Shown in pieces: positions 11,022 to 22,734 of a stretch of 64,000 nt of DNA (position 1 is the first letter of the stretch; every line of letters starts with the position of its first letter). The notes below the pieces were generated by a model that did no database searches, had not been told where the DNA came from, and worked only from the letters and a program-made list of their open reading frames with translations. Both the position numbers and the translations under genes were made by a program. Source of the stretch: Caenorhabditis remanei (Eukaryota; Nematoda; Chromadorea; Rhabditida; Rhabditidae); assembly GCF_010183535.1 (NCBI RefSeq), contig NC_071332.1, positions 14,260,001 through 14,324,000 of the forward strand. The letters run 5' to 3'.

Positions 11022-11866
11022 CTAGCAAAGCTTGCAAGTGGTTGCACAGTAAGATTTTCTCACAGCGGTAGTGTAGAAGGTGTTAGTGCAGAATCCGTTC
11101 TTAGCCCAAGCAGTGCACGAGCTGCTGGAATCAGCGTTGTAAGAAGTGCAGGTGCTTGATGAGGCAGATGAAGCTGTGGTGGTAGAGGATGCACATTTTC
11201 CGCAGGTTCTCTGGCAATAAGTGGCCACGAATGTTTCCAATCCAATGGTGTTACAGATGGAGATATCATTGGCACATCCGACGACACCATCGACACATCC
11301 TCCGTCGTTACAGAATCCACAGGCAGCTGGGCACTCGGCGGCAATGATGGTTCTCCAGACAGAAGAGGCACACTGGGCAGCAGTGATGGTATTACAGTCA
11401 AGGCGTGGATCTGAAAAATAAAAGTAAGAAAAAATGACAAAGTATTGGTGAAAACTCACAAGCAACATTGGAGCACGAGTAAGCACTAGTCTGACAACAG
11501 AATCCACAAGTCTTTGGGCACGTGGAGATTGCTGCAGTTACCATGTCGTTGACTGTGGCAGCTGGAGTAGCTGTGGCAGTTGTGTAACAGGCATAAGCTC
11601 TTTCGGCATCATTTCCAGAAGCTGGATATAACGTATTTGGAGCAGCGTAGAGGACTTGACAGGAAGCGTCGGAGATGACATTCGAGCAAGCGACAGCAGC
11701 TGGGGTATAGACAAACTGAAATACACAGAACTGATTTAATGTCAGGAAATTTGAGAAAACTTACAGCTGTACCGTTATAAGTGGTACAGTTGTAGTTCCC
11801 AGAGATGACAGCGTTAGCTCCAGAAGCCAATGCAAGAATGGAGACAATAACGAAAGTGAGAGACAT
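11022..11866 (-). CDS. secreted multi-ShKT-domain protein
   Basis: Three exons, complement of 11866-11765, 11715-11460 and 11410-11022, give 248 residues. A signal peptide (about residues 1-19, ending SGANA) is followed by a Cys-rich body with four six-cysteine ShKT-like units. The units end in CPKTCGFC, CPAACGFC, CQRTCGKC and CATTCKLC; the last (CTSYNADSSSSCTAWA to the C-terminus) is the most canonical. A Ser/Thr-rich linker (ASSTTTASSASSST) precedes the last unit. ShKT domains in worms are disulfide-rich modules of secreted proteins, often cuticle- or gut-associated; the domain name comes from a sea-anemone peptide and does not imply toxicity here. The second copy at 13089-13931 has identical exon lengths (102, 256, 389 nt). 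Function unknown. Confidence 0.9.
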
Positions 11867-11886
11867 TTCTGCAAGAGGTTGCGGAT

Positions 11887-11950
11887 GCTTCGCTTGACCA
11901 AGACGAGGCGCCGGAAAGTGAGGATTCTGAGTCGAGCGCCTATTTTTATA
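11887..11950 (-). promoter_or_regulatory. core promoter: TATA box and conserved leader block
   Basis: On the minus strand TATAAAAATA (11950-11941) lies about 75 bp before the ATG at 11866. Just downstream, 43 bp (11887-11929) are identical to the block at 13952-13994 upstream of the paralogue. A strong TATA box with a short conserved leader suggests high or stage-pulsed transcription. Confidence 0.6.
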
Positions 11951-13088
11951 GGGTCCATGAACTTGATGTTGATGTCCACATGATGATGGATGCATCTAGA
12001 AATGACAGAAAAAGATACAGAAAACTTTTACGAAGTACGGTCGTTTGCTCAGTTGCTCTGTGTGTACCCGCTGTATTTGTATCCGGCGAAAAAAACGAGC
12101 CAGAACTTTTCGACAGTTTTTGATTCAAAATCAAGGTGTTTTAAAGGTTGGACGATACTAAATCGAACCTGAAACTGCAATTGATAAAATATGGAAACAG
12201 TAGAGAATACTCTGGTAGTGTCTTCTTTCCAGAAAATTTCTACAAATAGTTTGGTTGTTTTGTTGTAGTTTCATGCAAAGTGTATTCAGCTGCATTTATT
12301 GAACACAGCAATCTTCGTTCAATTGGTGCATCATTTTGCTCTTTGGGAAGTAGTCACCACCCACTGGATTCGATGATCAACCACGTTCAAAGGTCAATGA
12401 ATTGTTTCATTTCTGTCTCGGACGATTTTGTTGAGTCATACCTAACTTTGAGAAATGGTGGTTTTTTTAACGAATTTATTCATAAATTTTTACGTCCACA
12501 AGTCAGAGTCGATAAGAAAGTGTAAAATGAAGAAGAGTTAAATGATTGTAGGCACTTTTTGTTTCAGTTAACTTTCAACCGTCTTTCATTACCTGCTCAC
12601 AAATATGACGACAATTTGATGAGAACACATATGATGTTTCTTACCACACCTACCCAAAACGAGGATTTTCATATTATATTTCGAATGAGTTTTTGCTCCT
12701 TTGTTCTTCGCTCCATGTTATCAGTTTCACACAAGTCATAACATTTCAGCAATCAACTGTCCTTCATGAAACTTTATTAAATTTGGACAGAAAACTGCTC
12801 ATAGAATTATAGTCACGTTACGTGTGTGGATTACACTTCTTTTGATAGAACAAGCATAGCGATCTCAACAGACTTCAATTATAGTGTTGGTAAAGAATTG
12901 AATTCCAATGTTAAAATAGAAGTAATAAATGGAGAAGCTACTTTATTTATTGAAGTGAAATGCTCTATTGGTCAGAGAGAACAAAACCAAAATAAACTCA
13001 TAAAGTTAGCAAGTTGTCGTCGTCGAAACCCGTATGTTGTCTAGTCGAGAAGCAAATATTAAGGCAGAAATTGTTGTTGTTGAAATGC
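11951..13088. other. intergenic, no gene recognised
   Basis: About 1.1 kb between the two ShKT genes. It contains short open frames without homology. A minus-strand AATAAA (12947-12942) may end transcripts of the gene at 13089-13931. Confidence 0.5.
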
Positions 13089-13931
13089 CTAGCAGAGCTT
13101 GCAAGTAGTTGCACAGTAAGACTTTCTCACGGCGGCAGTGTAGAATGTGTTAGTACAGAACCCGTTGGCTGCCCATGAGGTGCATGCTGTGCTGGAATCA
13201 GCGTTGTAAGAAGTGCAGGTGCTGGATGAGGCAGATGAAGCGGCAGTGGTAGAGGATGCACACTTTCCGCAGGTTCTCTGGCAGTAAGTGGCTACGAATG
13301 TTTCCATTCCAACGGTGTTACAAATGGAAATATCATTGGCACAACCAACGACGCCATCGACACATCCTCCGTCGTTACAGAATCCACAGGCAGCTGGACA
13401 GTCGGTGGCAATGATTGTTCTCCAGACAGAAGAGGCACATTGGGCAGCGGTGATGGTATTACAGTCAAGACGTGGATCTGAAAAAGAAAAGTAAAGAAAA
13501 ATAACAAAGTATTGATGATAACTCACAAGCAACATTGGAGCACGAGTAAGCACTAGTCTGACAACAGAAACCACAAGTCTTTGGGCACGTGGAGATTGCT
13601 GCAGTCACCATGTCGTTGACTGTGGCGGCTGGAGTAGCGGTGGCAGTTGTGTAACAGGCATAAGCTCTTTCGGCATCATTTCCAGAAGCTGGGTACAAAG
13701 TGTCTGGAGCGGCATAAAGAACTTGACAGGAGGCGTCAGAGATGACGTTCGAGCAAGCGACAGCAGCTGGGGTGTAGACGAACTGAACCATGTCATTTTG
13801 TAATTAACGTGAAACATGTGTAAACTCACAGCTGTTCCGTTGTAGGTGGTACAGTTGTAGTTACCAGAGATAACAGCGTTAGCTCCAGAAGTCAGTGCAA
13901 GAACGGAGACAATAACGAAAGTGAGAGACAT
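13089..13931 (-). CDS. secreted multi-ShKT-domain protein (tandem copy)
   Basis: Three exons, complement of 13931-13830, 13782-13527 and 13477-13089, give 248 residues. Length, exon sizes and phases are the same as in the gene at 11022-11866. Signal peptide ending SGANA, then four ShKT-like Cys-rich units ending CPKTCGFC, CPAACGFC, CQRTCGKC and CATTCKLC. Differences from the copy are scattered and mostly conservative (for example SSSSCTAWAKNG vs SSTACTSWAANG), while all cysteines are kept, which points to purifying selection on the disulfide scaffold. It is secreted, role unknown. The shared promoter block suggests the pair is co-expressed. Confidence 0.9.
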
Positions 13932-13951
13932 TTCTGCTGGAAGTTGCGAAT

Positions 13952-14015
13952 GCTTCGCTTGACCAAGACGAGGCGCCGGAAAGTGAGGATTCTGTGGATC
14001 ATGCTCACTTATATA
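13952..14015 (-). promoter_or_regulatory. core promoter: TATA box and conserved leader block
   Basis: TATATAAG on the minus strand (14015-14008) lies about 80 bp before the ATG at 13931. The 43-bp block 13952-13994 is identical to 11887-11929. Sequence beyond the TATA box is no longer similar between the two copies. Confidence 0.6.
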
Positions 14016-14639
14016 CTATTCTCGAATTGATGTTGATGTTCTTATGATGGTAGATGTATCTATTAAAGACTAGAACTAAAAGAGATACAGAGAACTTCTC
14101 GTCTTTTCGCTCGTTTGTACAGGTGCTCTGCTCTTACAGTACATGCATCCGGAGGTGTGAGAAAATGAACGTGATCTTTTCTAAGTCTGCCAGCCGGGTA
14201 TATTATTTAATTATGATTGTTCAGTATTTTTTGAAATAATTCCTGCTTGGAAATAAGAAATTCTATTAACACTTATTTTTTAAGTTATTATTTTCAAAGG
14301 TTGGAGCGCACTTCGATTCTAATTGTTCAGCTGATTTTTCGTTCCTTCTCGAAAGTCATGGCTGGTTAGATTCAATGATCCCGAACGTTTAAAGATCGGT
14401 CAATGTTTGAATTGTTTCACTTCATATCAATCCTGGAATGACTCATCAATCCTTGAAAACTATGTAGGCGTAAACTTTTTGAAAGGTCGGAAATACGATT
14501 TTTTGAATTCTTGTAACATTATTCAATCAAAATATAGAAAAGGTTCTTCAAATTCCAACTATGTGAAATGTCTTGATAATCACTACTTTCCCACTCCCAC
14601 CCTCTATTCTCCAAATTTCGTCCCCAACTCATTCCATTG
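14016..14639. other. divergent intergenic region, no gene recognised
   Basis: About 620 bp between the divergently transcribed ShKT and irld genes; it should hold both promoters. No protein-like frame stands out. Confidence 0.5.
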
Positions 14640-16411
14640 ATGTCTGTCACCATATTCCTATTAACCCTCTGTGTTCCTGCTATTCTTGGTGACATAGAAT
14701 TGACCGATTTACAAAAACTTGAAGAAGCTTCTGAATGCGGTGAGCCTCCGTGTTCGATTCTTGGTTCAAATGAAATTTTAGACCCCACTTGCTGGTTTCG
14801 CGAGGAGATAATCACATATGAAACTATCGAGCAATGGCCAGTGAATTGTACAGAAGTTTGCGGAATAATGGGTTTTACTGATACAGCAGACGTACCAGTT
14901 TTTGATCTACAATATTATTTTCAAAATTTGAAAGTTTTGAAAGGGAAAATATACATCATCGGGACACAATATGCCAGTGTAGAATTTCTTTCAACGTTGG
15001 AGGAGATTTATTGTGGTCCTTGTGAGTTAACTTTTCTGGGAATACATTTCTGATTCTACATTCTGTTCAGTAAAATCATTGAGTTTTGCCGGAAATCCTA
15101 ATCTTGAAACTTTCGAGTTAGGAAACTTGAAAAATGTGTCTTGTGAGTTCTCAATCTATGATAACAAGCGCCTTGATGTCTCCGAGTTTTGTGAAAAAAA
15201 TGAAGGATTGGCTTTGATGGCAATCGATAATAATTTTAAAAACTGTAAAGGTAAAACAGAGTAACAGATATCAAAAAATCCTTGAATCATCTTTTCAGGC
15301 TGCATTGCTGGTATGTTTTACACTAACCAGATGAGTAAATTCATAAATTGTACATCAATCGTGTTCGGAATGAAATTTTACTCGTTTCATATAGTTCATG
15401 AAAATCCTCCAATGGATTTTACGGAAGTGAAAGACATCCAAAATATCACAGGAGCATTGGATCTATATGAGACTGACTTGCAGAATCTTTCATTTTTCAA
15501 AAGTTTGGAAAATATTAAAGGAAGCATCTCTGTTTTCAATTGCCTCAATTTAACAAGATTTGCTATCCCTTCGTTGAAAGTAGGACTTGTGAAATTTCTC
15601 GAAAAATTAGAATATTGCAGTCTCTAACTACTAACGAGCCAAATTTCATAATAAGCATTGAGAATGTTCATGAAGATTTCTGTTTCACAACATCTGAAAT
15701 GAAACTGTTTTTGGAAAATAATGTGATGTTTAAAAGTCTGAAAGCAATGTACTGTGAGAAGCAAACGGGTGAAACCGCGTGTCTATTTGAGAGTTTGAAA
15801 AACTTGGAAGCAAATTGCAAAGAGATTCTCGGGGATATCAGAATCAACCCTGGTGATGAGATTTATACGGACAAGTTGAAGAATATCTCTTTTATTTTTG
15901 GATCGCTGATGATTCAGAATACAAGTTTAACTGATTTGACATTTTTGGGAAGTCTACAGTATGTTAGTTCGTTGCACAGTGAGTAATTCTCAGTCTATTG
16001 TCTACATTTCATATGTGAACTTGCAGATTCTACTATTCCACTCCAACTAAATTCAAACAAAAATTTGAGAGAGGCCAACTTGCCAAACCTAAAGGTATAC
16101 AAAATGAAATGAATTCAAGATATAGTAACTTGCAGCGTGTATTCTCAAAAACTAGATATCAAATAAGTTTTCAAGAGAATGGAAACAGCTTTTTGAATTC
16201 GTCTGCTTGCTTGGATCTAACAGACAGAACTCTAGCAACGAATGTGATTTTTGATGGGAAAGAGTGTGGTGAGAAAGACATTTCATAGAGAAAAGAATAA
16301 CTTTTTGTTGCAGAAGTAATTGATAGAGTAAAAAACGAAAGCAAAACTAAACTTCTTGTTTTTTGGATAATTTCTATATTATTGTTTGTTGCCTTGTATT
16401 TTTCTATTTAA
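14640..16411 (+). CDS. irld-type receptor L-domain protein
   Basis: Eight exons (14640-14739, 14782-15021, 15071-15250, 15299-15579, 15621-15978, 16027-16094, 16136-16268, 16314-16411) give 485 residues. It has a signal peptide (MSVTIFLLTLCVPAILG), two Receptor-L-domain units with Leu-rich beta-solenoid repeats (YETDLQNLSFFKSLENI; TSLTDLTFLGSLQYV), many Cys and N-glycosylation motifs, and a C-terminal hydrophobic helix (LLVFWIISILLFVALYFSI) with almost no cytoplasmic tail. This is the worm irld (insulin/EGF-receptor L domain) family: the ligand-binding fold of the insulin receptor without a kinase. A plausible role is a membrane-tethered decoy or co-receptor for insulin-like peptides; that is inference from the family. 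Upstream TTG-initiated extension ignored; the ATG at 14640 starts the signal peptide. Tandem paralogue at 16831-18644. Confidence 0.9.
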
Positions 16412-16830
16412 CCTATCAATTTTCGATTGAATTATTATGTTTGGGTTTTTTTTTGATTCATTGAATTCTCAACGTTCACATGATTTTTAATGTTTCTCCA
16501 GATTATTTTTTCTTGTTTTTCTTCTAACATCTGTCATAGTAATGTTCGAGACTGGATCTTCGAGGATCTGTTTCGTATTATTTTCCTTCATTGAAGTTTT
16601 CTTCCTGTTTTATGCTCACTTGGTCTGCACGAACTCTACAGATTCATTTTATTCGGCCAACCTTCATAACTTTCTCTTTCTAGTTTTCAAAAAATTTTTG
16701 TCATTTCAACACCTATACTTATAGTTGCTCTTTGTGAGAATGTCTCACTTGACAAAGAGCGAAATGTCTAGTAATTGGTATCTTGTCTTCTTGCATTTCT
16801 CTCACAGACTCTTTTCAATTCGTACATTTC
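16412..16830. other. intergenic, no gene recognised
   Basis: About 420 bp of T-rich spacer between the tandem irld genes; contains the promoter of the downstream copy. Nothing else recognisable. Confidence 0.5.
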
Positions 16831-18644
16831 ATGATTAATCTTCCTTTTGTTTTACTTTCTGTTTTGATTCAGTATACAAATTGTGCCAAAGAGTTGACTG
16901 ATTATGAAAAAATTGCTAAGGCTTATGAATGTGGTGAGTCAAAAGACAAGAACACGTGCTCCCCTAACAATTAATTAAACGAAATTTCAGATTCCAACTG
17001 TTGGTTTCGTGAGAATGAAGTGAACTCCACAACAATAAACAAATGGCCACAGAACTGTTCAGATGTCTGCGGGATGATGACATTCACACAGACTGCTGAC
17101 ATTCCTGTTTTCGAGTTGCAAAACTATTTCCGACACTTGATAGTTTTCAAGGGAGCGATATCTTTCGCTAATACACAATACGCTAGTATAGAGTTTTTAG
17201 CGTCATTGGAAGAAGTGTATTGTGATGTTTGTAAGTTTTTAGGTTCTATTGCTTTATTATGAGGTTTTCCTTTTCAGTGAACAATTTCGAATTCCGGTTG
17301 AATGCGAACCTTGAAATGTTAAATTTTGAAAACTTAACCAAGATAACGTGCAGCTTCTATGCTTACAACAATTCCCGCCTCGATGCTACTGAATTTTGTG
17401 ATAGGTTTGGAGATCTGAATGTAATGTTCATTTATGACAACTTTAAAAGCTGTAAAGGTTTGTTGACACCTACTTGAAGCTAAGAAAACAGAAACTGCTC
17501 CAGGATGCATAGTTCAGAATCTTTATAGTACCGAACTGTACAAATATCAAGGATGTACTTCTATTATAAACGCAATGTATTTTTATGCGTTTTGGACAAA
17601 TTATGACCCACCAGTCGATATGTCCCCATTGAATAGTGTACAAAACATCAGTGGTTGTTTAAACTTTTATGACACCGATTTGAAAAACTTTTCGTTTTTC
17701 GAGAGCTTGGAAAACTTGAGGTCTAACCAATACTTTGATTATGACATTAATATTTATCAATGCTTCAATTTGACAAGATTCGACATGCCAGCTTTGAAAG
17801 TAAGTTATTTGGAATTCCAACCACGTGTGTTATTTTTTGTTTCAGACAATATCAACGACAAGAACGAATTTTATAATGAATGTCTTTGGAGTGCATGATG
17901 ATTTCTGTTTCACAACGTCTGAGATGCATTTATTTCTCGAAAATAATGTGTTATTCGACAATTTACATGGAAAATATTGTTATAACGAAACCGAAGAAAA
18001 TGTATGCATCTTCGAGAATATGAGTAGTCTGGAAAGCAATTGCACCGATATTTTGGGACCTGTCCTTATAAACTCTGGGGAGGAAAGTTACAAAGAAAAA
18101 TTGAGAAATGTTAGAAATATCTATGGATTGTTGATAATTCAAGGCACCGATCTCATTGATTTGAACTTTCTAGAGAACTTGGAATATATTGCAGTTTTGA
18201 ATGGTATCTATTCTCTGAGAAACTCAGAATATCGTTAACTTTCTTCAGATTCAACTGTTCCTTTCCAATTAATATCGAACAAACAACTTCAGAGTGCCAC
18301 TCTACCTAATTTAAAAGTGCCTACTTATTTTCAACTACAATTAACTTGAAAAAATTGCAGAGAGTTTTTTCCAAAGGTCGGTATCAAGTGAGTTTTGTGG
18401 ATAATGGAAGTGAAATTTTGAATTCAACTGCTTGTTTGGATTTAATGGAGAATTTATTTGACACAAATATTATTTTTGATGGGAGAGAGTGCGGTGAGTC
18501 TCTATTCCAGAGGTTTGAATATTGGATGATGTCATTCTATTTTCAGAAGCTATTGATAGAGTCAGAGATGAGGAAAACGGTTCTGTAATAAATGGTTTCA
18601 TTGTTTGGATTATACTTTTGATCTTGTATGTTACTTTTATTTGA
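16831..18644 (+). CDS. irld-type receptor L-domain protein (tandem copy)
   Basis: Eight exons (16831-16933, 16991-17230, 17278-17457, 17504-17799, 17846-18203, 18249-18316, 18361-18493, 18547-18644) give 491 residues. Exons 2, 3, 5, 6, 7 and 8 have exactly the lengths of the gene at 14640-16411. Signal peptide MINLPFVLLSVLIQYTNC; CWFRE motif opening exon 2; two L-domain units (YDTDLKNFSFFESLENL; TDLIDLNFLENLEYI); conserved DDFCFTTSEM and LIFD/IIFDGRECG-type motifs; C-terminal TM-like helix (FIVWIILLILYVTFI). Same predicted role as its neighbour: a cell-surface or anchored protein with an insulin-receptor-like ligand-binding fold and no signalling domain. No frame defects. The ATG at 16831 is preferred because it starts the signal peptide. 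Confidence 0.9.
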
Positions 18645-18678
18645 TATGTACATTGTTTGACTGATTATATTTACACGC

Positions 18679-18684
18679 AATAAA
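18679..18684 (+). terminator. poly(A) signal AATAAA
   Basis: AATAAA 35 bp after the stop of the second irld gene, at the usual distance for a worm cleavage signal. Confidence 0.6.
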
Positions 18685-20227
18685 TTTTCTCGTTTCACTC
18701 TAATCAACAAATTGCAAGTAGGCAAACTTCCGGTTGCACATTTTCCCTTTTTATCACGTATCTTCCAATGAATTATTGTATCCACAAAGTGTTTATTTCA
18801 GTATTTCAAAACGTAGTCCTTATTGGTCAAATACTGTGTTTACATACCGAAGAGGAGTAAGAGGATTTCTGGAACAGTTTAAGATTAGAATAAAGAAGGA
18901 CAGTAGAAACACCTAATCTGACATTCTTAAAGAAACTTAATGCTCTTTTTAAATACAATTCTTTTTTTATTGACAAAAGTGAAGTTTAAAAAGGAACACA
19001 TGAACAGGGGAGACTAGGTAAAATCTCTCACGAGATAAACTAGAATGTACAGAGAGAATTGGGACATGGGTAAAATAACCGGGAGAATAGGAGTAATGGG
19101 TTCATTTTAAAAAATTAGAAAGATAAAGAAAATGAGTGGAGGAAGTGAGGGGCATAAGCAGTAATAGCTCTTCTAAAACAAAGTTGGAAAGAGAATTTCA
19201 AGTTTAAAAAGTTTAAAATGATTTCCTTGTTCTATAGCCATACTTTTCGAAGACCAGAACACTTATGCACCACAAATTGAAGGGGACGGGGACTTCTAAG
19301 TAGGTTTGTTACTGGCGGCAAGTGGCGACCAGCGGAACAAATAGCCCTTTTAATTTTTTGCAATTGCCGGAAAACTAAAAATTAAAAACGGGCATGTGTC
19401 GGTCGTCATTGCAATCTAATGTAATTTCCGGTGAGTTGCCCGATGAAAACGAGAGCTAGCCGGCCGATTCGGGCAGGTCTCGAATGAAGGGACCTGCCGC
19501 AAATCGGGTGGCTAACTCCCGTTTGGCTATCTCCTGTTTCACTTGGGTAACTCACAGATAGTTACCATATAGGCCCTAACCTTGCGCCCAAAATTCCATG
19601 AGAAGAAATGAAACCGGCCACGATGGAAAAAAGAATTATTCAGATGGGTACAAATAAACAAACAAATTGTATTTTTATGAATGCAACATTTATGTTTGTA
19701 TAAAATTTTGTAAATAACCAGAAACACAACCAAATAACAGGGACGTTTTTTCTTGTGTAGAGAGACCACCGGGTCTTTACAACTACATACTATTAGCCTA
19801 AACAAACAAAATATCGTGGCCAGCTCGCTATGAGAACTACACCAGCTGCTCAAATCCAAAATAATGCGTTTATTGGATTACGAATTCAGATCACAATCTC
19901 ATTTTTTCGGTTAAAAATGGCTTATAATCTGAATTCGATATTGAACATGTCATGTTTTATTTGTTTTATACTCACATCAAGAACATTCACTGGTATAGAA
20001 TTTCAAATATTTTTAGTATGTTTGAGTTGCCTTCCAAAAATGTGTGAAGCGGACTCTAATAAAACTTTGCCTCTTCCGCTTGCCTCTCCTTACCACTCAT
20101 TACTGTTATTTATTCGTATCACTTCTGTTTGATCTTGCGAAACACTCTTATCACTGGAATAATGTTACAAGTGAGAGCCCTCCCATTTCTGAAGACAGGA
20201 AATTGTTACTTTCCAAAAGTATTCGAG
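18685..20227. other. intergenic, one foldback repeat, no gene
   Basis: About 1.5 kb without a convincing coding region. It contains the imperfect palindrome listed at 19431-19555. The open frames at 19539-19859 (minus) and 19830-20132 (plus) have no homology I recognise. Confidence 0.5.
19431..19555. repeat. imperfect palindrome, foldback element
   Basis: Arms of about 50-55 bp centred near 19485: GGGCAGGTC faces GACCTGCC, AACGAGAGCTAGCC faces GGCTAACTCCCGTT, GTGAGTTGCCC faces GGGTAACTCAC. It is probably a MITE or other foldback element; target duplication not identified. Confidence 0.6.
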
Positions 20228-21577
20228 ATGGCAAGAAAGGGAGCAACTACTCGGAGACTTCTTAAAGTATTTATTCTATTGTTTATCGTACTAACCATCA
20301 ATAATTTGATCTATTATTATCATTTTGTTGCGGGATCTTCTTCAAAAGAAGAAACCAAAGGGATAGGAGTGTTAGTAGTTATCACTGCTGAGAGTAAAGA
20401 AGAACAATACAAAATTGCAATGGGTAAGACTCTTAACTTTGAAGAAAATATACCAAGTTTTCAGATTCTGTAAAATGCTACTCCAAAATTCACGACTATC
20501 ATTTCATTCTGGTTCGAGACTCGGACTATATTGCATGTAACCATAAAGATGTAACTATTTAACTTTTCCCCAACGTTTTTAAATCCATAACCTTCTAGAA
20601 ATTTTTCCGTCGTCATTGCATTACTGCACAAATCCTCCCGAAGTATGATGCCGTAATGTTTCTTGATGCAGACATTGGTGTCGTTAATCCAAAACGAAAA
20701 ATCGAAGAGTTTCTGAGCGATGAAATCGACGTGGTGTTATACTACAGATTCTATAATTGGGAGATCGCAGCAGGTTCCTATATTGTCAAAAATACTCCAT
20801 ACGCATTGGAATTTTTGAAAGGTCTGTACGCAAACTTCTGCAATAAAAATTGATCTGTGAATTCTTCCTGCAATCAGAAATAACATTTTCAGAATGGGCA
20901 GACTATGAATCAAAACTACCAAAAAGTTTCCATGGAACAGATAATGGAGCGATTCATGTAAGTCTCATTATTTCAGCATCTTCCAAAAACTCAAAACGTT
21001 TTAGCTTCTACTAGCGGAGAAGATTTTTACAAGTTCCGATGTTGAACTTGAAATGTGTCGAAAAGTCTACAATATTTCAAAATGGTACGACGATCTCTTC
21101 ACTTACGAAGCTTGTATCAAAAACATGTTCGGATCTGGTACTGACTTTGGGAAAATTCGAATCATGAAAAAGGGAACCGGGTGGACAAGGGATTGCTGGC
21201 TGACGAGTTGCCAATGGCATCCAGAAACAGATTTTATGCTTCATGGCTGGAAAAGTGGACAGCTCAAAGAGACACCAGTAAACAAGACACGGTGAGTCAT
21301 ATGCGGATGAAACGACGTCCCACTATTCTATTACAGACCAAACCAAATGAGTCGAATCCAATGGTATAACCCGTTCCTCGGCCCGATGGATCTTTTGAGA
21401 TGCAATCCAGAAAACACTACCTGGTCTTATAATCTCAACTTGCTAGGAAGTAAATTTGAAATAACGAACAGTTTGAGGAAATATGAAGAGGAAATTGCAA
21501 TGATGCAGGCAAAATCGTACGCGAGGATTGTGAATTTGTTGGAGCCAAATAAAAACACTACGGAGAAACCCAAATGA
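20228..21577 (+). CDS. DUF273 family, Golgi glycosyltransferase-like protein
   Basis: Six exons (20228-20423, 20465-20550, 20599-20821, 20893-20957, 21005-21291, 21337-21577) give 365 residues. An N-terminal basic stretch and a single TM (ARKGATTRRLLKVFILLFIV) make a type II signal anchor. The lumenal part carries VMFLDADIGVVNPKRKIEEF, with a D-x-D motif as in metal- and nucleotide-sugar-binding glycosyltransferases, and the family hallmarks NWEIAAGSYIVKN, GTDNGAIH and TRDCWLTSCQWHPETDFMLH. Nematode DUF273 proteins resemble the GMA12/MNN10-type transferase fold; donor and acceptor sugars are unknown. Start: I prefer ATG 20228, which places the anchor at the extreme N-terminus. An in-frame ATG at 20162 would add 22 residues. 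Phases agree throughout. Confidence 0.88.
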
Positions 21578-22734
21578 AATATCACTTTTTGCAGTATTAG
21601 TTTTCCATCGCGTTTTCCGTGTTTCTGTCTGTCCTACCGGTTTTTTGATGATCTCAATTATAATATTAAATTGACGTGCTTATTGGTTAACAATGAACTT
21701 TATATGCAGGTTTTCAACTAGCTCATGAAAAAATACAAAAGTGGATACAATATCGGCGACTACCTCAACATTTACTATTTTCACTTCTGATGTCTCTGAT
21801 GATCCTTCAGAAGAATTCAAGAACATCTGAAGTGCCGTTGTGGAAATGTTCCCACATATAGGAAAAATTTACTATCAACTAGAGTGTCGCCTCATTAATT
21901 ATTGACTAGTACGAGAAATGGCAACGTGACTTTGAGCATTTATCGAGGCTTGTCTCGAAAGTTCTCGATTTTTCATGAGTCTTTTCGAGCTTCTCGAGAA
22001 TACCGTCAATCTGTTTTATACATGCTTGCGTTTCTATTTTTTAACCTGTCCTTTTGGCTATTGTTAAAACTATCAAGTCAATCATTTTCAACTAAGCCAA
22101 CTCTGATAAAATTACACGAAAACCCCAAAATTTGAAATACTTGAACGAGAAATTGAATTTTATTTTGTATTTTTTACGAACATCTAAAAAGAATTATTGA
22201 AAACCGAAAAATATTTTCTATAACATTAAGGGTGTGCCTCTATTAGAGGGTGCGCCACTGTTTTTCAAAGCCTATTCACCTCCGGAAAAACGTTTTTTTT
22301 CCGGAGGTGAATAGCCACATTAGGGAGCGCCACTGAAAAAGGGGCGCTTCTATTACAATTTTCCGGCATTAATGTTACTCGTAACTAAAAGGACATTTTT
22401 GGTCTTGATTCAGCTTGTGCATTTCAAATTTAACGTTGAGCATTTAAGTGCACCATAAACGAAACCGACATTTTTTATATGCCATCAAAGTACACATAGA
22501 ATACAATAAAACACAAAATAAATGCAGAACTGATACTGAAGAGGTAATACAGTTTTAGAGTCAGGGAGCAACTACGTCCAAGTGTAGATCGAAAAAGTAT
22601 TTTTTCTCAACATAACTCCAAATGAAGTTTTCTCATAAACTCTTGCTAGCCGCCTTTGTGATAGTATGAGTTTTGCACTCCTCCACGAATATTATCTGAA
22701 AAACTAATAGAATAATCAATTACTCTTTTTATTT
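21578..22734. other. intergenic, one foldback repeat, no gene
   Basis: About 1.15 kb between convergent genes. Apart from the foldback at 22228-22360, the only open frame of note (21902-22135, plus) resembles nothing I know. Confidence 0.5.
22228..22360. repeat. small foldback element
   Basis: A perfect 19-bp inverted repeat (22272-22290 against 22296-22314, CTATTCACCTCCGGAAAAA) with a 5-base loop lies inside a larger unit whose flanks repeat GCGCCACTG and a CTATTA-containing GC-rich motif. It looks like a MITE of a dispersed worm family. Confidence 0.6.

Noticed and set aside
12280..13044. Three consecutive plus-strand open frames
   Set aside because: No recognisable domain, no consistent splice sites to join them, AT-rich noncoding-like composition.
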